Part shown: positions 34,126-42,582 of the stretch, one piece after another
Position numbering within the stretch: position 1 is the stretch's first letter
How the letters are laid out: the number at the start of each line of letters is the position of its first letter
Assembly: GCA_028278225.1 (NCBI GenBank)
Contig: JANQEU010000061.1
Span: forward strand, 1-64,000
Reading direction: 5' to 3'
Length of the DNA: 64,000 nt
From: Cyclobacteriaceae bacterium
Lineage (GTDB): Bacteria; Bacteroidota; Bacteroidia; Cytophagales; Cyclobacteriaceae
Notes under the pieces: generated by a model
Told to the model about the DNA's origin: nothing
Databases searched by the model: none
The model's input: the letters and a program-made list of their open reading frames with translations, nothing else
Position numbers and translations under genes: made by a program

Positions 34126-34572
34126 ATGATAAGATTTGAAATCGCAAAAGCGGAAGACGCATCGCCTTTTTTGGAATTGATGAAAATGTTTTATGCGATC
34201 GATCGATATCCATTCGATCTGGAGCGAACCGAAAAGAACTTCCATGAGTTGATTAAAAACAAATCCCTGGGTAGAATCTGGCTGGTAAAAGATGATGGAG
34301 TGCCCATTGGGTATATCATCCTCACATTCGGGTTTAGCATGGAGTATGGAGGAAGTGACGCATTCATAGACGAGTTTTTCCTGGTCGAGGCTTACCGCGG
34401 AAAAGGGATCGGTGATCAGATGATGGCCTATTTATTGGAACAATGCCAAATTTTGAAGATCAAGGCGATACACCTTGAAGTCGAAAGACATAATAAAAGA
34501 GGCGCCCGACTTTATCTGAAAAATGGTTTTGAGTTAAACGACCGGCAGCTGCTCACGAAAATAATTCGTTAA
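34126..34572 (+). CDS. GNAT-family N-acetyltransferase
   Basis: 148 residues covering a whole GNAT domain. The acetyl-CoA loop is V-E-A-Y-R-G-K-G-I-G-D-Q-M-M (residues about 86-99), followed by the V-E-R-H-N-K-R-G-A-R-L-Y region of motif B. The gene begins 4 bases after the LysE stop. The stop codon lies within a palindromic operator of the following operon. The substrate is unknown. Confidence 0.85.
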   Translation: MIRFEIAKAEDASPFLELMKMFYAIDRYPFDLERTEKNFHELIKNKSLGRIWLVKDDGVPIGYIILTFGFSMEYGGSDAFIDEFFLVEAYRGKGIGDQMMAYLLEQCQILKIKAIHLEVERHNKRGARLYLKNGFELNDRQLLTKIIR

Positions 34573-34621
34573 ACCTTTTGGTTTAATGTTCGTTTATTCT
34601 ACCATTGTTATTAAACCAAAA
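34569..34621. promoter_or_regulatory. likely ArsR operator
   Basis: TTAAACC-TTTT-GGTTTAA (34569-34586) is a perfect palindrome with a 4-base centre, overlapping the GNAT stop. A further half, TTAAACC at 34611-34617, pairs with GGTTTAA to give TTTTGGTTTAAT (34576-34587) / ATTAAACCAAAA (34610-34621), a second 12-bp inverted repeat. It lies 10-63 bases before the operon 34632-35696, whose second gene is an ArsR-type regulator. Confidence 0.6.
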
Positions 34622-34631
34622 AGTTGAATTT

Positions 34632-34937
34632 ATGAAAGCAGTAAGAGTCAGATACCGGGTACAAGCCGAGTACGTGGAACAGAACAAATCCAATATCAGG
34701 AAAGTGATGGACGCACTCCGGCAAAACCCAATTGAAGGAATGCACTATGCTTCCTTCACACTGGATGACGAACAAACATTTATCCACATCAACATGGCCA
34801 AAGACCAGGACACGCTCTCCAAATTGCAGGAAGTAGATGAGTTCAACCGGTTTCGTGAAGCGCTTAAAGCGAGTAACCCGATCTCCCCGCCTCAATCCGA
34901 GAATTTAAACCTGGTTGCAGCAGCTTTTGATCTTTGA
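34632..34937 (+). CDS. small protein of an ArsR-controlled operon, possibly ABM-like
   Basis: 101 residues from ATG 34632 (an in-frame start at 34605 would lie inside the operator). It is a soluble alpha/beta protein with an initial strand V-R-V-R-Y-R-V, a helix, then T-F-I-H-I-N-M and a helix with F-N-R-F-R-E-A-L. This is the size and pattern of dimeric ferredoxin-like (ABM-type) domains. I cannot name a family firmly. Its end overlaps the ArsR start by 4 bases. Confidence 0.6.
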   Translation: MKAVRVRYRVQAEYVEQNKSNIRKVMDALRQNPIEGMHYASFTLDDEQTFIHINMAKDQDTLSKLQEVDEFNRFREALKASNPISPPQSENLNLVAAAFDL

Positions 34938-35269
34938 TGATTCACAAGGCAGGAGAGAATGATAAGGTCTTTTCGGCCTTGTCCGATTCGACAAGACGGA
35001 AGATAATTGAGCTTTTACATCAGGGAGACGCTTCTATTCTCGAGCTTTCAGGATCGTTTACAATGTCATTTCAGGCGCTGAGCAAACACATTAAGATCCT
35101 GGAAAATGCAGGAATCCTGACGAAAAAGAAACATGGGAAATTTGTCATATGCTCACTGAAGCAAAATGCCCTGAAGAAGTCATTGGAATGGATCTCTTAC
35201 TATTCTAATTTCTGGAATGACTCCTTCAATAAACTGGATGACCTCCTACAGCAGCAGAAAGATGACTGA
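34934..35269 (+). CDS. ArsR-family winged-helix repressor
   Basis: 111 residues. The DNA-binding domain is complete: F-S-A-L-S-D-S-T-R-R-K-I-I-E-L-L, then F-Q-A-L-S-K-H-I-K-I-L-E-N-A-G-I-L as the recognition helix. There are no clustered cysteines, so it is not an obvious metal sensor. It is closest to the subgroup paired with SRPBCC (AHSA1) proteins. It overlaps both neighbours by 4 and 8 bases. Autoregulation via the palindrome at 34569 is likely. Confidence 0.88.
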   Translation: MMIHKAGENDKVFSALSDSTRRKIIELLHQGDASILELSGSFTMSFQALSKHIKILENAGILTKKKHGKFVICSLKQNALKKSLEWISYYSNFWNDSFNKLDDLLQQQKDD

Positions 35270-35696
35270 ACCCAGCAAAGTATATGTTACCAGGACATTC
35301 CAATGTTCGGCCGAAGTTTTATTTGACTGGCTGACCAGACCGGAATTGATCATGCAATGGTTTGGCCCCAAAAATCTGAAAGTTCATAAAGCAGTCACAT
35401 CTGTAAAGGTCAGTGGGAGTTATCGCTTCGATCTCGGAAAGGACAATAAGGATCTCTTCGCGATTACCGGAGAGTATCTCGATATTGTAAGACCGGAGCG
35501 CATAGTCTTTTCGTACCGGTACGAAGGTCTCAGCGAGCCGCCACCACCCAGTAAAGTCCGTATTCTTTTGAAGCAATTAAATCCGGATGTCACTTCAATG
35601 ATGTTTACACAGGAATTTGAGGAGCCTCCTCCGGATATGGAAACCCGGGATCAAGCATGGAAGCTCATGTTCGAAAAACTGGAGGGTATTATTTGA
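35262..35696 (+). CDS. SRPBCC (AHSA1-type) ligand-binding protein
   Basis: 144 residues from ATG 35262, which overlaps the ArsR end by 8 bases. An AHSA1-like START fold is indicated by the first strand V-T-R-T-F-Q-C-S-A-E, then W-L-T-R-P-E-L-I-M-Q-W-F-G-P and a C-terminal helix W-K-L-M-F-E-K-L. These proteins bind a hydrophobic ligand and often sit next to an ArsR regulator, as here. It ends 23 bases before the convergent DUF4105 gene. Confidence 0.85.
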   Translation: MTEPSKVYVTRTFQCSAEVLFDWLTRPELIMQWFGPKNLKVHKAVTSVKVSGSYRFDLGKDNKDLFAITGEYLDIVRPERIVFSYRYEGLSEPPPPSKVRILLKQLNPDVTSMMFTQEFEEPPPDMETRDQAWKLMFEKLEGII

Positions 35697-35719
35697 GCCT
35701 CCGGGATGCACCGGATCGA

Positions 35720-36934
35720 TCAGGGAGTAACCGCGGACCTTACAGGTTGGTACCGTCCAAGATCGTAACTTATATAAAAACTCCTGAGGATGAGGATCAA
35801 AAGAAGCGGTATCAGGGAAAAATGTAATGGCTGAGGAATGATAACCCAAAACACAAGTGTGAGACAATGTAAAACTGCCAGGAACCGATATACCCGTGAA
35901 AGGAGCGGCTTCCAGGATTCTTTTTTCAGAAAATACACCAGGGGAATATGAAACGGGATGGCCCAAAGCAAATTCCAGTTGTACTTTGAAAGATGCTCCG
36001 TTCCGAACCATAAAAATGTGAACCACCATCCGAAAATTCCGATAACCGTAAAAATGACTACATCCAGCCAGTGGCTTCTTTTTTGGGTTTTGAAGTTGCG
36101 ATTGGTAATGAGTCCGATCACAAAGAACAAAAAGATGAAAGTATTAAGAGGGGTGAACAATCCTACTCGTTCATTGCTACTCTCAGGTTCATACAAAATA
36201 ATGGTCTCACGTACCAATGGCACCTGAACCGAATCGCGAACTACGGTAGATTTGCTAAAAGCGTGAAAAATATAATCAGGCAAAAACATGTACTCGGAAC
36301 CTGTAGCCTCCCTGTCAATTTGCAAGCCTAATCCAAGGTCTATGATGAAATCCCCCCAGGGTTGGTAGCCAAGGTAATCATTCATCAGGTCCCGTATCGT
36401 TTTGTCCTCCTTATAGAAATAGTCAAACTCAATTTCATACGGAACAACATCCACCACCACATCACGGATCTTTGTCGCACAATTGTCAAAAACATAGTTG
36501 TAAAAATATTCCCTGTTTTCAGGGAGGTAATTGTTTTCCAGGTAATCAAAAAAACTCTGTACTTCCTTCGGGGAAAGGTCCAGGACCTGCTCATAGACAT
36601 ATCTGTCCTCACGGATGTACCGGTTTTTGTACCATTCAAAATCTTTGGTCAAGCCGATACTGTACAACATTTTTCCCCTTGCAAAATTCCAATAGAAATT
36701 CTCCTGGTTAAAATTAAAGCGACCGTAATCATAGACCCAGTTCAGGTTCTGATCAGGATCATATACTCGTATTCCGCTATGACCGAACGCCGAATAGATC
36801 TCACCCTGGTAAGGTCCGAATGTGATGATACTGACCCTTGCGTTTTCCGTAAGCCTGATTTGGCTAAAACTGTCATCTGGTGAAACGAAGAAAAGCCCAA
36901 GGATTAAAAGAGGTATTCTAAACTGGGTATGCAT
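35720..36934 (-). CDS. DUF4105 membrane protein
   Basis: 404 residues. A signal peptide (1-24) is followed by a periplasmic DUF4105 domain (about 30-260) with F-G-H-S-G-I-R-V near residue 48 and a conserved D-N-C-A-T-K-I-R, whose Cys and His suggest a cysteine-peptidase-like fold. Four or five membrane helices make up the last 140 residues. This is the typical Bacteroidota form of the family (Lnb N-terminal periplasmic domain). The function is not known. The gene is divergent from the radical SAM gene with only 12 bases between the starts. Confidence 0.8.
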   Translation of the reverse strand: MHTQFRIPLLILGLFFVSPDDSFSQIRLTENARVSIITFGPYQGEIYSAFGHSGIRVYDPDQNLNWVYDYGRFNFNQENFYWNFARGKMLYSIGLTKDFEWYKNRYIREDRYVYEQVLDLSPKEVQSFFDYLENNYLPENREYFYNYVFDNCATKIRDVVVDVVPYEIEFDYFYKEDKTIRDLMNDYLGYQPWGDFIIDLGLGLQIDREATGSEYMFLPDYIFHAFSKSTVVRDSVQVPLVRETIILYEPESSNERVGLFTPLNTFIFLFFVIGLITNRNFKTQKRSHWLDVVIFTVIGIFGWWFTFLWFGTEHLSKYNWNLLWAIPFHIPLVYFLKKESWKPLLSRVYRFLAVLHCLTLVFWVIIPQPLHFSLIPLLLILILRSFYISYDLGRYQPVRSAVTP

Positions 36935-36946
36935 TAGGTTTACGGA

Positions 36947-37969
36947 ATGTTTGTTAACTGGACCGATATAGTAGTACTGGTTTCAAAACTAACCTTTAAT
37001 CGGATATTTAATCTGTTAAAAATTGCGAATAGTTACATCTGGTCCAGATTATCCAAAAAACCCGTCATATCCGGGTTGCCAGTGAGCATTGCCATTGAGC
37101 CCACGACTGCCTGCAATCTAAGGTGTCCTGAATGCCCCAGTGGGTTGCGATCTTTTACGCGTCCTACTGGTAACATCAGACAGAGAACATTTAAAAAGGT
37201 GATTGATGAGCTGTCTGTACGGACCTGTTATTTGACTTTCTATTTCCAGGGGGAACCATACCTGCATCCTGATTTCTTCGATATGGTCAAATATGCTGCG
37301 CGTCGAAATCTTTATACAGCCACTTCTACAAACGGCCATTTTCTTGATGAGAGCGGGGCCAGACGAACCATTCTCTCGGGACTAAGCAGGATTATCATTA
37401 GTATTGACGGTATCGATCAGTCTACGTATGAATCCTACCGGGTCAACGGATCTCTTGAAAAAGTGCTGGCCGGCACGGAAAATTTGGTGTTTTGGAAAAA
37501 AAAGCTCAAGAGTGTCACGCCGGCAATAATTTGGCAGTTCCTTGTCGTCAGACCGAATGAAGATCAAATCCAGGAAGTCAAAACTTTAGCCAAAGTGTAT
37601 GGTGTAGACAAAGTCGCTTTTAAAACGGCCCAGATCTATGACTACAAAGAGGGGAATGATCTTATCCCGTCACGGCAAAAGTACTCCAGATATGTGCTGC
37701 AACAGGACGGTACTTATCGCGTCAAAGGCCAGCAATTGGATCACTGTTGGAAGATGTGGAGCAGTTGTGTAATAACATGGGATGGAAAAATTGTCCCCTG
37801 CTGTTTTGACAAGGATGCCGCTCATCAGCTGGGTGATCTGCAACATCAATCTTTTAAGGAAATATGGCATTCAAAGCCCTATCAGAATTTCAGGTCAGCC
37901 GTCATCAAAGCACGATCTGAGATAGAAATGTGTCAAAATTGTACAGTTGGGACCAGGGTATGGGCTTGA
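36947..37969 (+). CDS. radical SAM/SPASM-domain enzyme
   Basis: 340 residues. The SAM-binding cluster motif is A-C-N-L-R-C-P-E-C (Cys56, Cys60, Cys63). A SPASM domain at the C-terminus supplies further cysteines (C-W-K-M-W-S-S-C, then V-P-C-C-F-D-K and M-C-Q-N-C) for an auxiliary iron-sulphur cluster. The protein begins with a hydrophobic or amphipathic helix, suggesting membrane association. SPASM enzymes modify peptides or small molecules. No precursor peptide gene is evident next door, so the substrate is open. Confidence 0.85.
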   Translation: MFVNWTDIVVLVSKLTFNRIFNLLKIANSYIWSRLSKKPVISGLPVSIAIEPTTACNLRCPECPSGLRSFTRPTGNIRQRTFKKVIDELSVRTCYLTFYFQGEPYLHPDFFDMVKYAARRNLYTATSTNGHFLDESGARRTILSGLSRIIISIDGIDQSTYESYRVNGSLEKVLAGTENLVFWKKKLKSVTPAIIWQFLVVRPNEDQIQEVKTLAKVYGVDKVAFKTAQIYDYKEGNDLIPSRQKYSRYVLQQDGTYRVKGQQLDHCWKMWSSCVITWDGKIVPCCFDKDAAHQLGDLQHQSFKEIWHSKPYQNFRSAVIKARSEIEMCQNCTVGTRVWA

Positions 37970-38011
37970 TGCGGGGGTTACATAGGTCAATCCAAATAGA
38001 TTTATGGTCAC

Positions 38012-38554
38012 ATGTCTGGAAAGAAAGATCGTTTCACTAAAAGTTTTGATATTGAATTTTATGATGACCATGTGGTCATTCGAAAAAAACCGAAAAGAAA
38101 CTACTTTGTATTGATCGTGGGTGTCCCTTTTACGGGCTTGCTCCTTTTCTTCGCCATCGGGTCAGGCATTTTTCTACTTTATATCTTCACATTCCTTTTA
38201 ATTCTGCTAATGTGGCGTCTGAATTTTAATGGATTTTATCCTACTTCAGTCCTTTATTTCAGGGATAAAGTTTTTCAGAAAATCCCAACAAACCGTCATT
38301 GGAAAGTAAAGGAAACACGCTTCAAAGACGTGCATGCGATAGATTTTCTTTCAAAGGCAGTGAGTGGTCATACTTCAGCCTATGAGGAAGGCAATACAGA
38401 TTACAGAAACACGATAGTCCTGGTAACTGACAGGGGCGACATAAGGCTTTGCTCATATCTGAATCGCACAACTGAAATTGAAGATTCAGTCAAAAAATTC
38501 GTTGAGATCCTGAAAGAAAGGCTTGGCCTTGCCAAAGAATTCGAAGAAAAATAA
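38012..38554 (+). CDS. small membrane protein with PH-like tail
   Basis: 180 residues. Two adjacent membrane helices (about 31-69) separate a short N-terminal part (F-D-I-E-F-Y-D-D-H-V-V-I) from a C-terminal strand-rich domain (N-T-I-V-L-V-T-D-R-G-D). The pattern recalls bacterial PH-domain membrane proteins. No family can be named firmly. It stands alone between the radical SAM gene and the transglycosylase gene. Confidence 0.6.
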   Translation: MSGKKDRFTKSFDIEFYDDHVVIRKKPKRNYFVLIVGVPFTGLLLFFAIGSGIFLLYIFTFLLILLMWRLNFNGFYPTSVLYFRDKVFQKIPTNRHWKVKETRFKDVHAIDFLSKAVSGHTSAYEEGNTDYRNTIVLVTDRGDIRLCSYLNRTTEIEDSVKKFVEILKERLGLAKEFEEK

Positions 38555-38645
38555 TATTCCTGATCCAATGAAATTTTCATTTTTAGTATAATTGACACAA
38601 TGGAAGGCCCTCTGCAAAAGAATCCGGAAATCAGTCCGGCCAATG

Positions 38646-39650
38646 CGTGATTCAACAATGAGAAAATTTATTCTAAAAAGCAGGCCCGCAGTTTTTGGAG
38701 CAGGGTTTATGATTTTACTCATCGCCCCCAAACTGACCTGTGCACAGGTCAATGACGAACTGGTAAGATCTTTTGCAGAGACATTTGCAAAGAAACACAA
38801 TACTACAGCCGCAGAGGTCATGGAAATCCTCAATACGGCTGAGTATCAGGAGTCCATCATCAAAAAGATGAATAGGCCGGCCGAAAAAATGCCCTGGTAC
38901 AGGTATCGGTCCATATTTCTAACGGAGGAGCGGATTAAGGCCGGAAAGGATTTCTGGGTGGAAAACAGAACCACACTGGAAAAGGTAAGTACGGATACCG
39001 GCATTCCCGTGGAAATTATTCTCGGCATTATTGGAGTGGAAACTTTTTTTGGCAAAATCAAAGGAGATTACCTGGTCCTTGATGCTTTATACACTTTGTC
39101 CTTTGCCTATCCAAGACGGGCAAAATATTTTCAATCGGAACTTGAGCATTTCCTGATCCTTTCGAAAGAAGAAAATATTGACCCATACACCGTGAAGGGG
39201 TCTTATGCAGGTGCAATGGGTTATTGTCAGTTTATGCCAAGCAGCTATCGCGCTTATGCGAAAAATTTCGATGACGCCGGAGGTAAGAATCTAATTGACT
39301 CTCCGGAAGATGCCATAGCAAGTGTCGCCAATTACCTGAAAGTTCATCGGTGGAAAAAGGATCAGCCGATCGTGGCGAAAGTCCAAAAATCACAGGATGT
39401 TAAAGCTATTGGGAAGCAATCCCTGAAACCAAAATACAAACCTTCCTACTACGAGGAATTTGGATATTCTTCCGCAGGTCTCCCCGATGCAAGTGCCCTG
39501 GTGATACTGGTCCGGCTGGAGCAGAAAGATGGAATGGAATATTGGTTTGGAATGCACAATTTTTATGTAATCACCAGGTATAATCACAGTGCTTTGTATG
39601 CCATGGCTGTTTACCAATTGGCTGAGGCCATTTTAGAAAAGGGAATGTAA
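38646..39650 (+). CDS. mltB: lytic murein transglycosylase B-like protein
   Basis: 334 residues from ATG 38646 (an alternative is 38658). A signal sequence (about residues 5-33) is followed by an MltB-type SLT domain. The catalytic Glu is in I-G-V-E-T-F-F-G, and the family motif Y-A-G-A-M-G-Y-C-Q-F-M-P-S-S-Y-R is complete. The C-terminal part has Y-N-H-S-A-L-Y-A-M-A-V. The enzyme cleaves the MurNAc-GlcNAc bond to form 1,6-anhydroMurNAc in cell-wall turnover. Its stop overlaps the next start (TAATG). Confidence 0.88.
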   Translation, partial: RDSTMRKFILKSRPAVFGAGFMILLIAPKLTCAQVNDELVRSFAETFAKKHNTTAAEVMEILNTAEYQESIIKKMNRPAEKMPWYRYRSIFLTEERIKAGKDFWVENRTTLEKVSTDTGIPVEIILGIIGVETFFGKIKGDYLVLDALYTLSFAYPRRAKYFQSELEHFLILSKEENIDPYTVKGSYAGAMGYCQFMPSSYRAYAKNFDDAGGKNLIDSPEDAIASVANYLKVHRWKKDQPIVAKVQKSQDVKAIGKQSLKPKYKPSYYEEFGYSSAGLPDASALVILVRLEQKDGMEYWFGMHNFYVITRYNHSALYAMAVYQLAEAILEKGM

Positions 39651-40147
39651 TGAATTTCACACTGGAGAAATGGTCACTGGATGATGTGCCTTCCCTCGTG
39701 AAGTATGCAAATAATTTTAAGATAGCGAGATTCCTGAGAGATGGATTTCCGCACCCCTATGAGGTGACAGATGCTATTACATTCATTTCAAGGGTTATCG
39801 ATGACGATCCGCCAAAAGTATTTGCTATAAAGTTAAACCATGAGGTTATTGGTGCGATTGGAGTATCTCCGCAAACCGATATTTACCGGCGAAATGCTGA
39901 AATGGGATACTGGCTGGCCGAACCATTCTGGGGAAAAGGGATCATGACCGAGGCTGTCAGCAGAATGGTAGAATATGGTTTCAGCACTTTTGACATTGAC
40001 AGAATTTTTGCCAAACCTTTTGGAAGCAATAAGGCATCACACCGGGTATTGGAAAAAGCCGGGTTCAGGCTGGAAGCCACATTCAGTAAAGCGCTGATAA
40101 AGAACAACCGGTATGAGGATGAACTGGTATATGGAATTAGACGATAA
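39650..40147 (+). CDS. GNAT acetyltransferase of RimJ/RimL type
   Basis: 165 residues. The RimJ/RimL/SpeG-type pattern is clear: W-L-A-E-P-F-W-G-K-G-I-M-T-E-A-V (acetyl-CoA loop), then F-A-K-P-F-G-S-N-K-A-S-H-R-V-L-E-K-A-G-F. It is translationally coupled to mltB (TAATG). The target could be a small molecule or an N-terminal amino group. Confidence 0.87.
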   Translation: MNFTLEKWSLDDVPSLVKYANNFKIARFLRDGFPHPYEVTDAITFISRVIDDDPPKVFAIKLNHEVIGAIGVSPQTDIYRRNAEMGYWLAEPFWGKGIMTEAVSRMVEYGFSTFDIDRIFAKPFGSNKASHRVLEKAGFRLEATFSKALIKNNRYEDELVYGIRR

Positions 40148-40186
40148 TTATCCTCATAGCTCATCTTCAGAATGAAGAACACATAA

Positions 40187-40217
40187 TTGTAATAGATTTA
40201 CCAAATTGATATTTTCG
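40187..40217 (+). promoter_or_regulatory. possible promoter of the mntA-hepT pair
   Basis: TTG at 40187-40189 and TATTTTCG at 40210-40217 are separated by 20 bases and fit the Bacteroidota TTG/TAnnTTTG promoter with one mismatch. The box ends 14 bases before the ATG at 40232. Confidence 0.35.
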
Positions 40218-40231
40218 AGTAAGGCAATTTT

Positions 40232-40534
40232 ATGCAAAAGATCATTAGCGATAATATTGACCAGATCAGAGTACTATGTATCGAGAATAATGTAAAATCC
40301 CTATTTGCATTTGGTTCAGTTGTAAAAGGTAAGTTCACAAACAGTAGTGATATTGACCTTATAATATCATTCAATCCAATGAGTCATGGAGATTACGCCG
40401 ATACTTATTTTAGGGTAGCAGATAAATTTGAAGATTTATTTCATCGACCGGTGGATCTTATCACTGAAAAGTCACTGAAAAATCCATATTTGATAGATTC
40501 CATTAACAGAACCAAGACTCTTCTATATGAATGA
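40232..40534 (+). CDS. mntA: MntA-like nucleotidyltransferase antitoxin
   Basis: 100 residues, a minimal nucleotidyltransferase. The motif G-S-X10-D-X-D is exact (Gly28, Ser29, Asp40, Asp42). In characterised pairs MntA transfers AMP groups onto a tyrosine of HepT and so neutralises it. It overlaps the HEPN gene by 8 bases. The coding sequence is more A/T-rich than its neighbours. Confidence 0.88.
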   Translation: MQKIISDNIDQIRVLCIENNVKSLFAFGSVVKGKFTNSSDIDLIISFNPMSHGDYADTYFRVADKFEDLFHRPVDLITEKSLKNPYLIDSINRTKTLLYE

Positions 40535-40859
40535 GTCAATTTTGAAATACCTGTTTGATATTCGGGAATCCATTGATTCAATCAACTCTTACCTGGGTGC
40601 TAAAAGGGACTTCAATGAATATTTGGGAAACAAAATGCTCCGGCGGGCTGTGGAACGTGAGTTTGAAATCATCGGTGAAGCAATGACCAGAATTGATAAA
40701 ATTGATGCTGATATCAATATTTCAAGTAAAAAACAAATAATCAGTATGAGAAACAGGGTGATTCACGGCTATGACAAGATAGACGATGAGATTGTCTGGG
40801 GAACAATTGTAAGACATCTGCCTGTACTTCAGAAAGAAATTGAACGACTTATGCATTAG
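40527..40859 (+). CDS. hepT: HepT-like HEPN-domain toxin
   Basis: 110 residues, all helical. The HEPN motif R-X4-H-X-Y is exact: Arg75, His80, Tyr82 in R-N-R-V-I-H-G-Y. HEPN proteins of this kind are RNases, and the Tyr is the residue that MntA AMPylates in the known pair. Position, overlap and motifs all match a functional MntA/HepT type VII toxin-antitoxin system. Confidence 0.88.
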   Translation: MNESILKYLFDIRESIDSINSYLGAKRDFNEYLGNKMLRRAVEREFEIIGEAMTRIDKIDADINISSKKQIISMRNRVIHGYDKIDDEIVWGTIVRHLPVLQKEIERLMH

Positions 40860-41061
40860 TATTCACTCTGATTCGGCAAATTTTCTTCCATTTTTTCGAT
40901 TCTTAACCTCTACAAACATGGATTCCTGAGAATCATTTAGTAGGCTATCAGATCCCAAAAAGTGGAATGGAATCCTGTCAGCCAATTCCATCCTGATAAT
41001 TAGTTAATTTTGCATCTTCTTTTTAGTACCCGTGTGTCATTACCTCAGATTTGATAGTAAA

Positions 41062-42315
41062 ATGACCTCCCAGAAACCCACTAACATCCAGCTACTGGCC
41101 CCGGCTGGTTCATTTGAATCGCTGATGGCTGCGTCCCAGGGAGGCGCTGACGCCGTGTATTTCGGCATCGAACAGCTGAATATGCGCGCCAGGTCATCCT
41201 ACAATTTCACGATAGACGATCTTGACAAAGTGGTTGGTATCTGCAGGGATAATGGGATGAAGGCAAATCTGACCCTGAATACGATCATCTATGATCATGA
41301 CATCCGGCTGATGCAAACCATAGTGGATGCGGCCATTGAGCATGGGGTTGATGCGATCATTGCCATGGATCATGCGGTGATAGCCTATTGCAATCAGCGA
41401 GGTATACCGGTCCATATTTCTACTCAAGTCAATGTGACAAACCTGGAAACAGTAAGGTTCTACTCAACATTTGCTGATGTGATTGTGCTCTCCAGGGAAT
41501 TGACACTCAAACAGATCGAATCCATCTGCAAAGGAATTGTACAGGAGAAGATCGAAGGTCCGTCGGGTGATTTGGTGAAAATTGAAGCTTTCATTCATGG
41601 CGCACTTTGCATGGCCATATCCGGAAAGTGCTATCTGAGCCTTCATACGATGAACTCATCTGCGAACCGGGGAGCCTGCAAGCAGAACTGCCGCAGAAGT
41701 TATGAAGTAAAAGACGACGAGGGCAATGAACTCCTGGTTGACAATGAATATATCATGAGTCCCAAAGACCTCTCTACGATTGGATTTCTGGATGCTATCC
41801 TTGATGCTGGTGTTTCGGTACTCAAAATAGAAGGGCGTAGCAAAGGACCTGATTATGTCAGGGAAGTCACAAGCTGCTATCGTGAGGCAATTGATCTTTG
41901 GGGCCGGGGTGAAGCATTCACCGAAGCACAACTCAAAGACTGGGAACAGCGACTCTCCAAAGTCTATAACAGGGGATTCTGGGATGGATACTACCTGGGG
42001 AAAAAGCTGGGTGAATGGACTGATACCGAAGGCTCCAAAGCGCTGCAGGTCAAACATTACGTGGGAAAGGGAAATAAGTACTTTTCAAAAATCGGGATAG
42101 GAGAGTTCCAGTTGGAAAAAGATGAACTTGAAGTAGGGGACAATATCATGATCACAGGTCCTTCCCTGGGCATCTATGAGACCACCGTCAAAAACCTCAG
42201 ACTGGATAACGGCGAGGATGTTCAAAAAGTGGGTAAGGGGGATGTTTTCTCCATGCCTGTCGATGTAAAAATCAGGAACTCGGATAAACTGTTTAAGGTC
42301 TCGGACCGGTCATGA
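41062..42315 (+). CDS. trhP: U32 peptidase-family protein, probable tRNA hydroxylase TrhP
   Basis: 417 residues from ATG 41062. An in-frame ATG at 41032 would add ten, but family members start near the later one. The U32 signature E-A-F-I-H-G-A-L-C-M-A-I-S-G-K-C-Y-L-S is complete, and further Cys residues in A-C-K-Q-N-C should bind an iron-sulphur cluster. A C-terminal beta-barrel domain is present as in TrhP/YegQ-type members, which hydroxylate U34 of tRNAs using prephenate. The gene overlaps a ferredoxin by ATGA, which fits a need for electrons or cluster support. RlhA (23S rRNA) is the main alternative. Confidence 0.85.
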   Translation: MTSQKPTNIQLLAPAGSFESLMAASQGGADAVYFGIEQLNMRARSSYNFTIDDLDKVVGICRDNGMKANLTLNTIIYDHDIRLMQTIVDAAIEHGVDAIIAMDHAVIAYCNQRGIPVHISTQVNVTNLETVRFYSTFADVIVLSRELTLKQIESICKGIVQEKIEGPSGDLVKIEAFIHGALCMAISGKCYLSLHTMNSSANRGACKQNCRRSYEVKDDEGNELLVDNEYIMSPKDLSTIGFLDAILDAGVSVLKIEGRSKGPDYVREVTSCYREAIDLWGRGEAFTEAQLKDWEQRLSKVYNRGFWDGYYLGKKLGEWTDTEGSKALQVKHYVGKGNKYFSKIGIGEFQLEKDELEVGDNIMITGPSLGIYETTVKNLRLDNGEDVQKVGKGDVFSMPVDVKIRNSDKLFKVSDRS

Positions 42316-42557
42316 TCAAGATTATCCATCATAGACATAAGTGCATCGGCTGCAACTCCTGTGTGGAATCCGCTCCCGACCACTGGGTAATGTCGAAAAA
42401 GGATGGGAAAAGCATGCTCAAAAAAAGTCTCCAAAAAGGCAATTACTACATCCTGGAATTGCCTGAATGGGAGTATGAATCACAAATGGAAGCCGCCAGG
42501 AATTGTCCGGTAAATATCATCAGGGTGAATCAATCCAAAAAATTTGTAAAGGCCTGA
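42312..42557 (+). CDS. single-cluster ferredoxin
   Basis: 81 residues. C-I-G-C-N-S-C near residue 13 plus a later N-C-P supply four cysteines for one [4Fe-4S] cluster. The usual C-P after the first motif is replaced by a longer E-S-A-P stretch. Overlap of ATGA with the U32 gene shows coupled translation, and the ferredoxin is likely its redox partner. Confidence 0.82.
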   Translation: MIKIIHHRHKCIGCNSCVESAPDHWVMSKKDGKSMLKKSLQKGNYYILELPEWEYESQMEAARNCPVNIIRVNQSKKFVKA

Positions 42558-42582
42558 ACTACGGACTGTGGCCATCCGTCAT

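Noticed and set aside
38592-38645. Upstream start for the transglycosylase
   Set aside because: It would add a basic stretch before the signal peptide. The start at 38646 (or 38658) gives a normal signal sequence.
40918-40990. Inverted repeats GGATTCC/GGAATCC upstream of the U32 gene
   Set aside because: The arms are short, far apart and not near a regulator; I could not separate them from chance.
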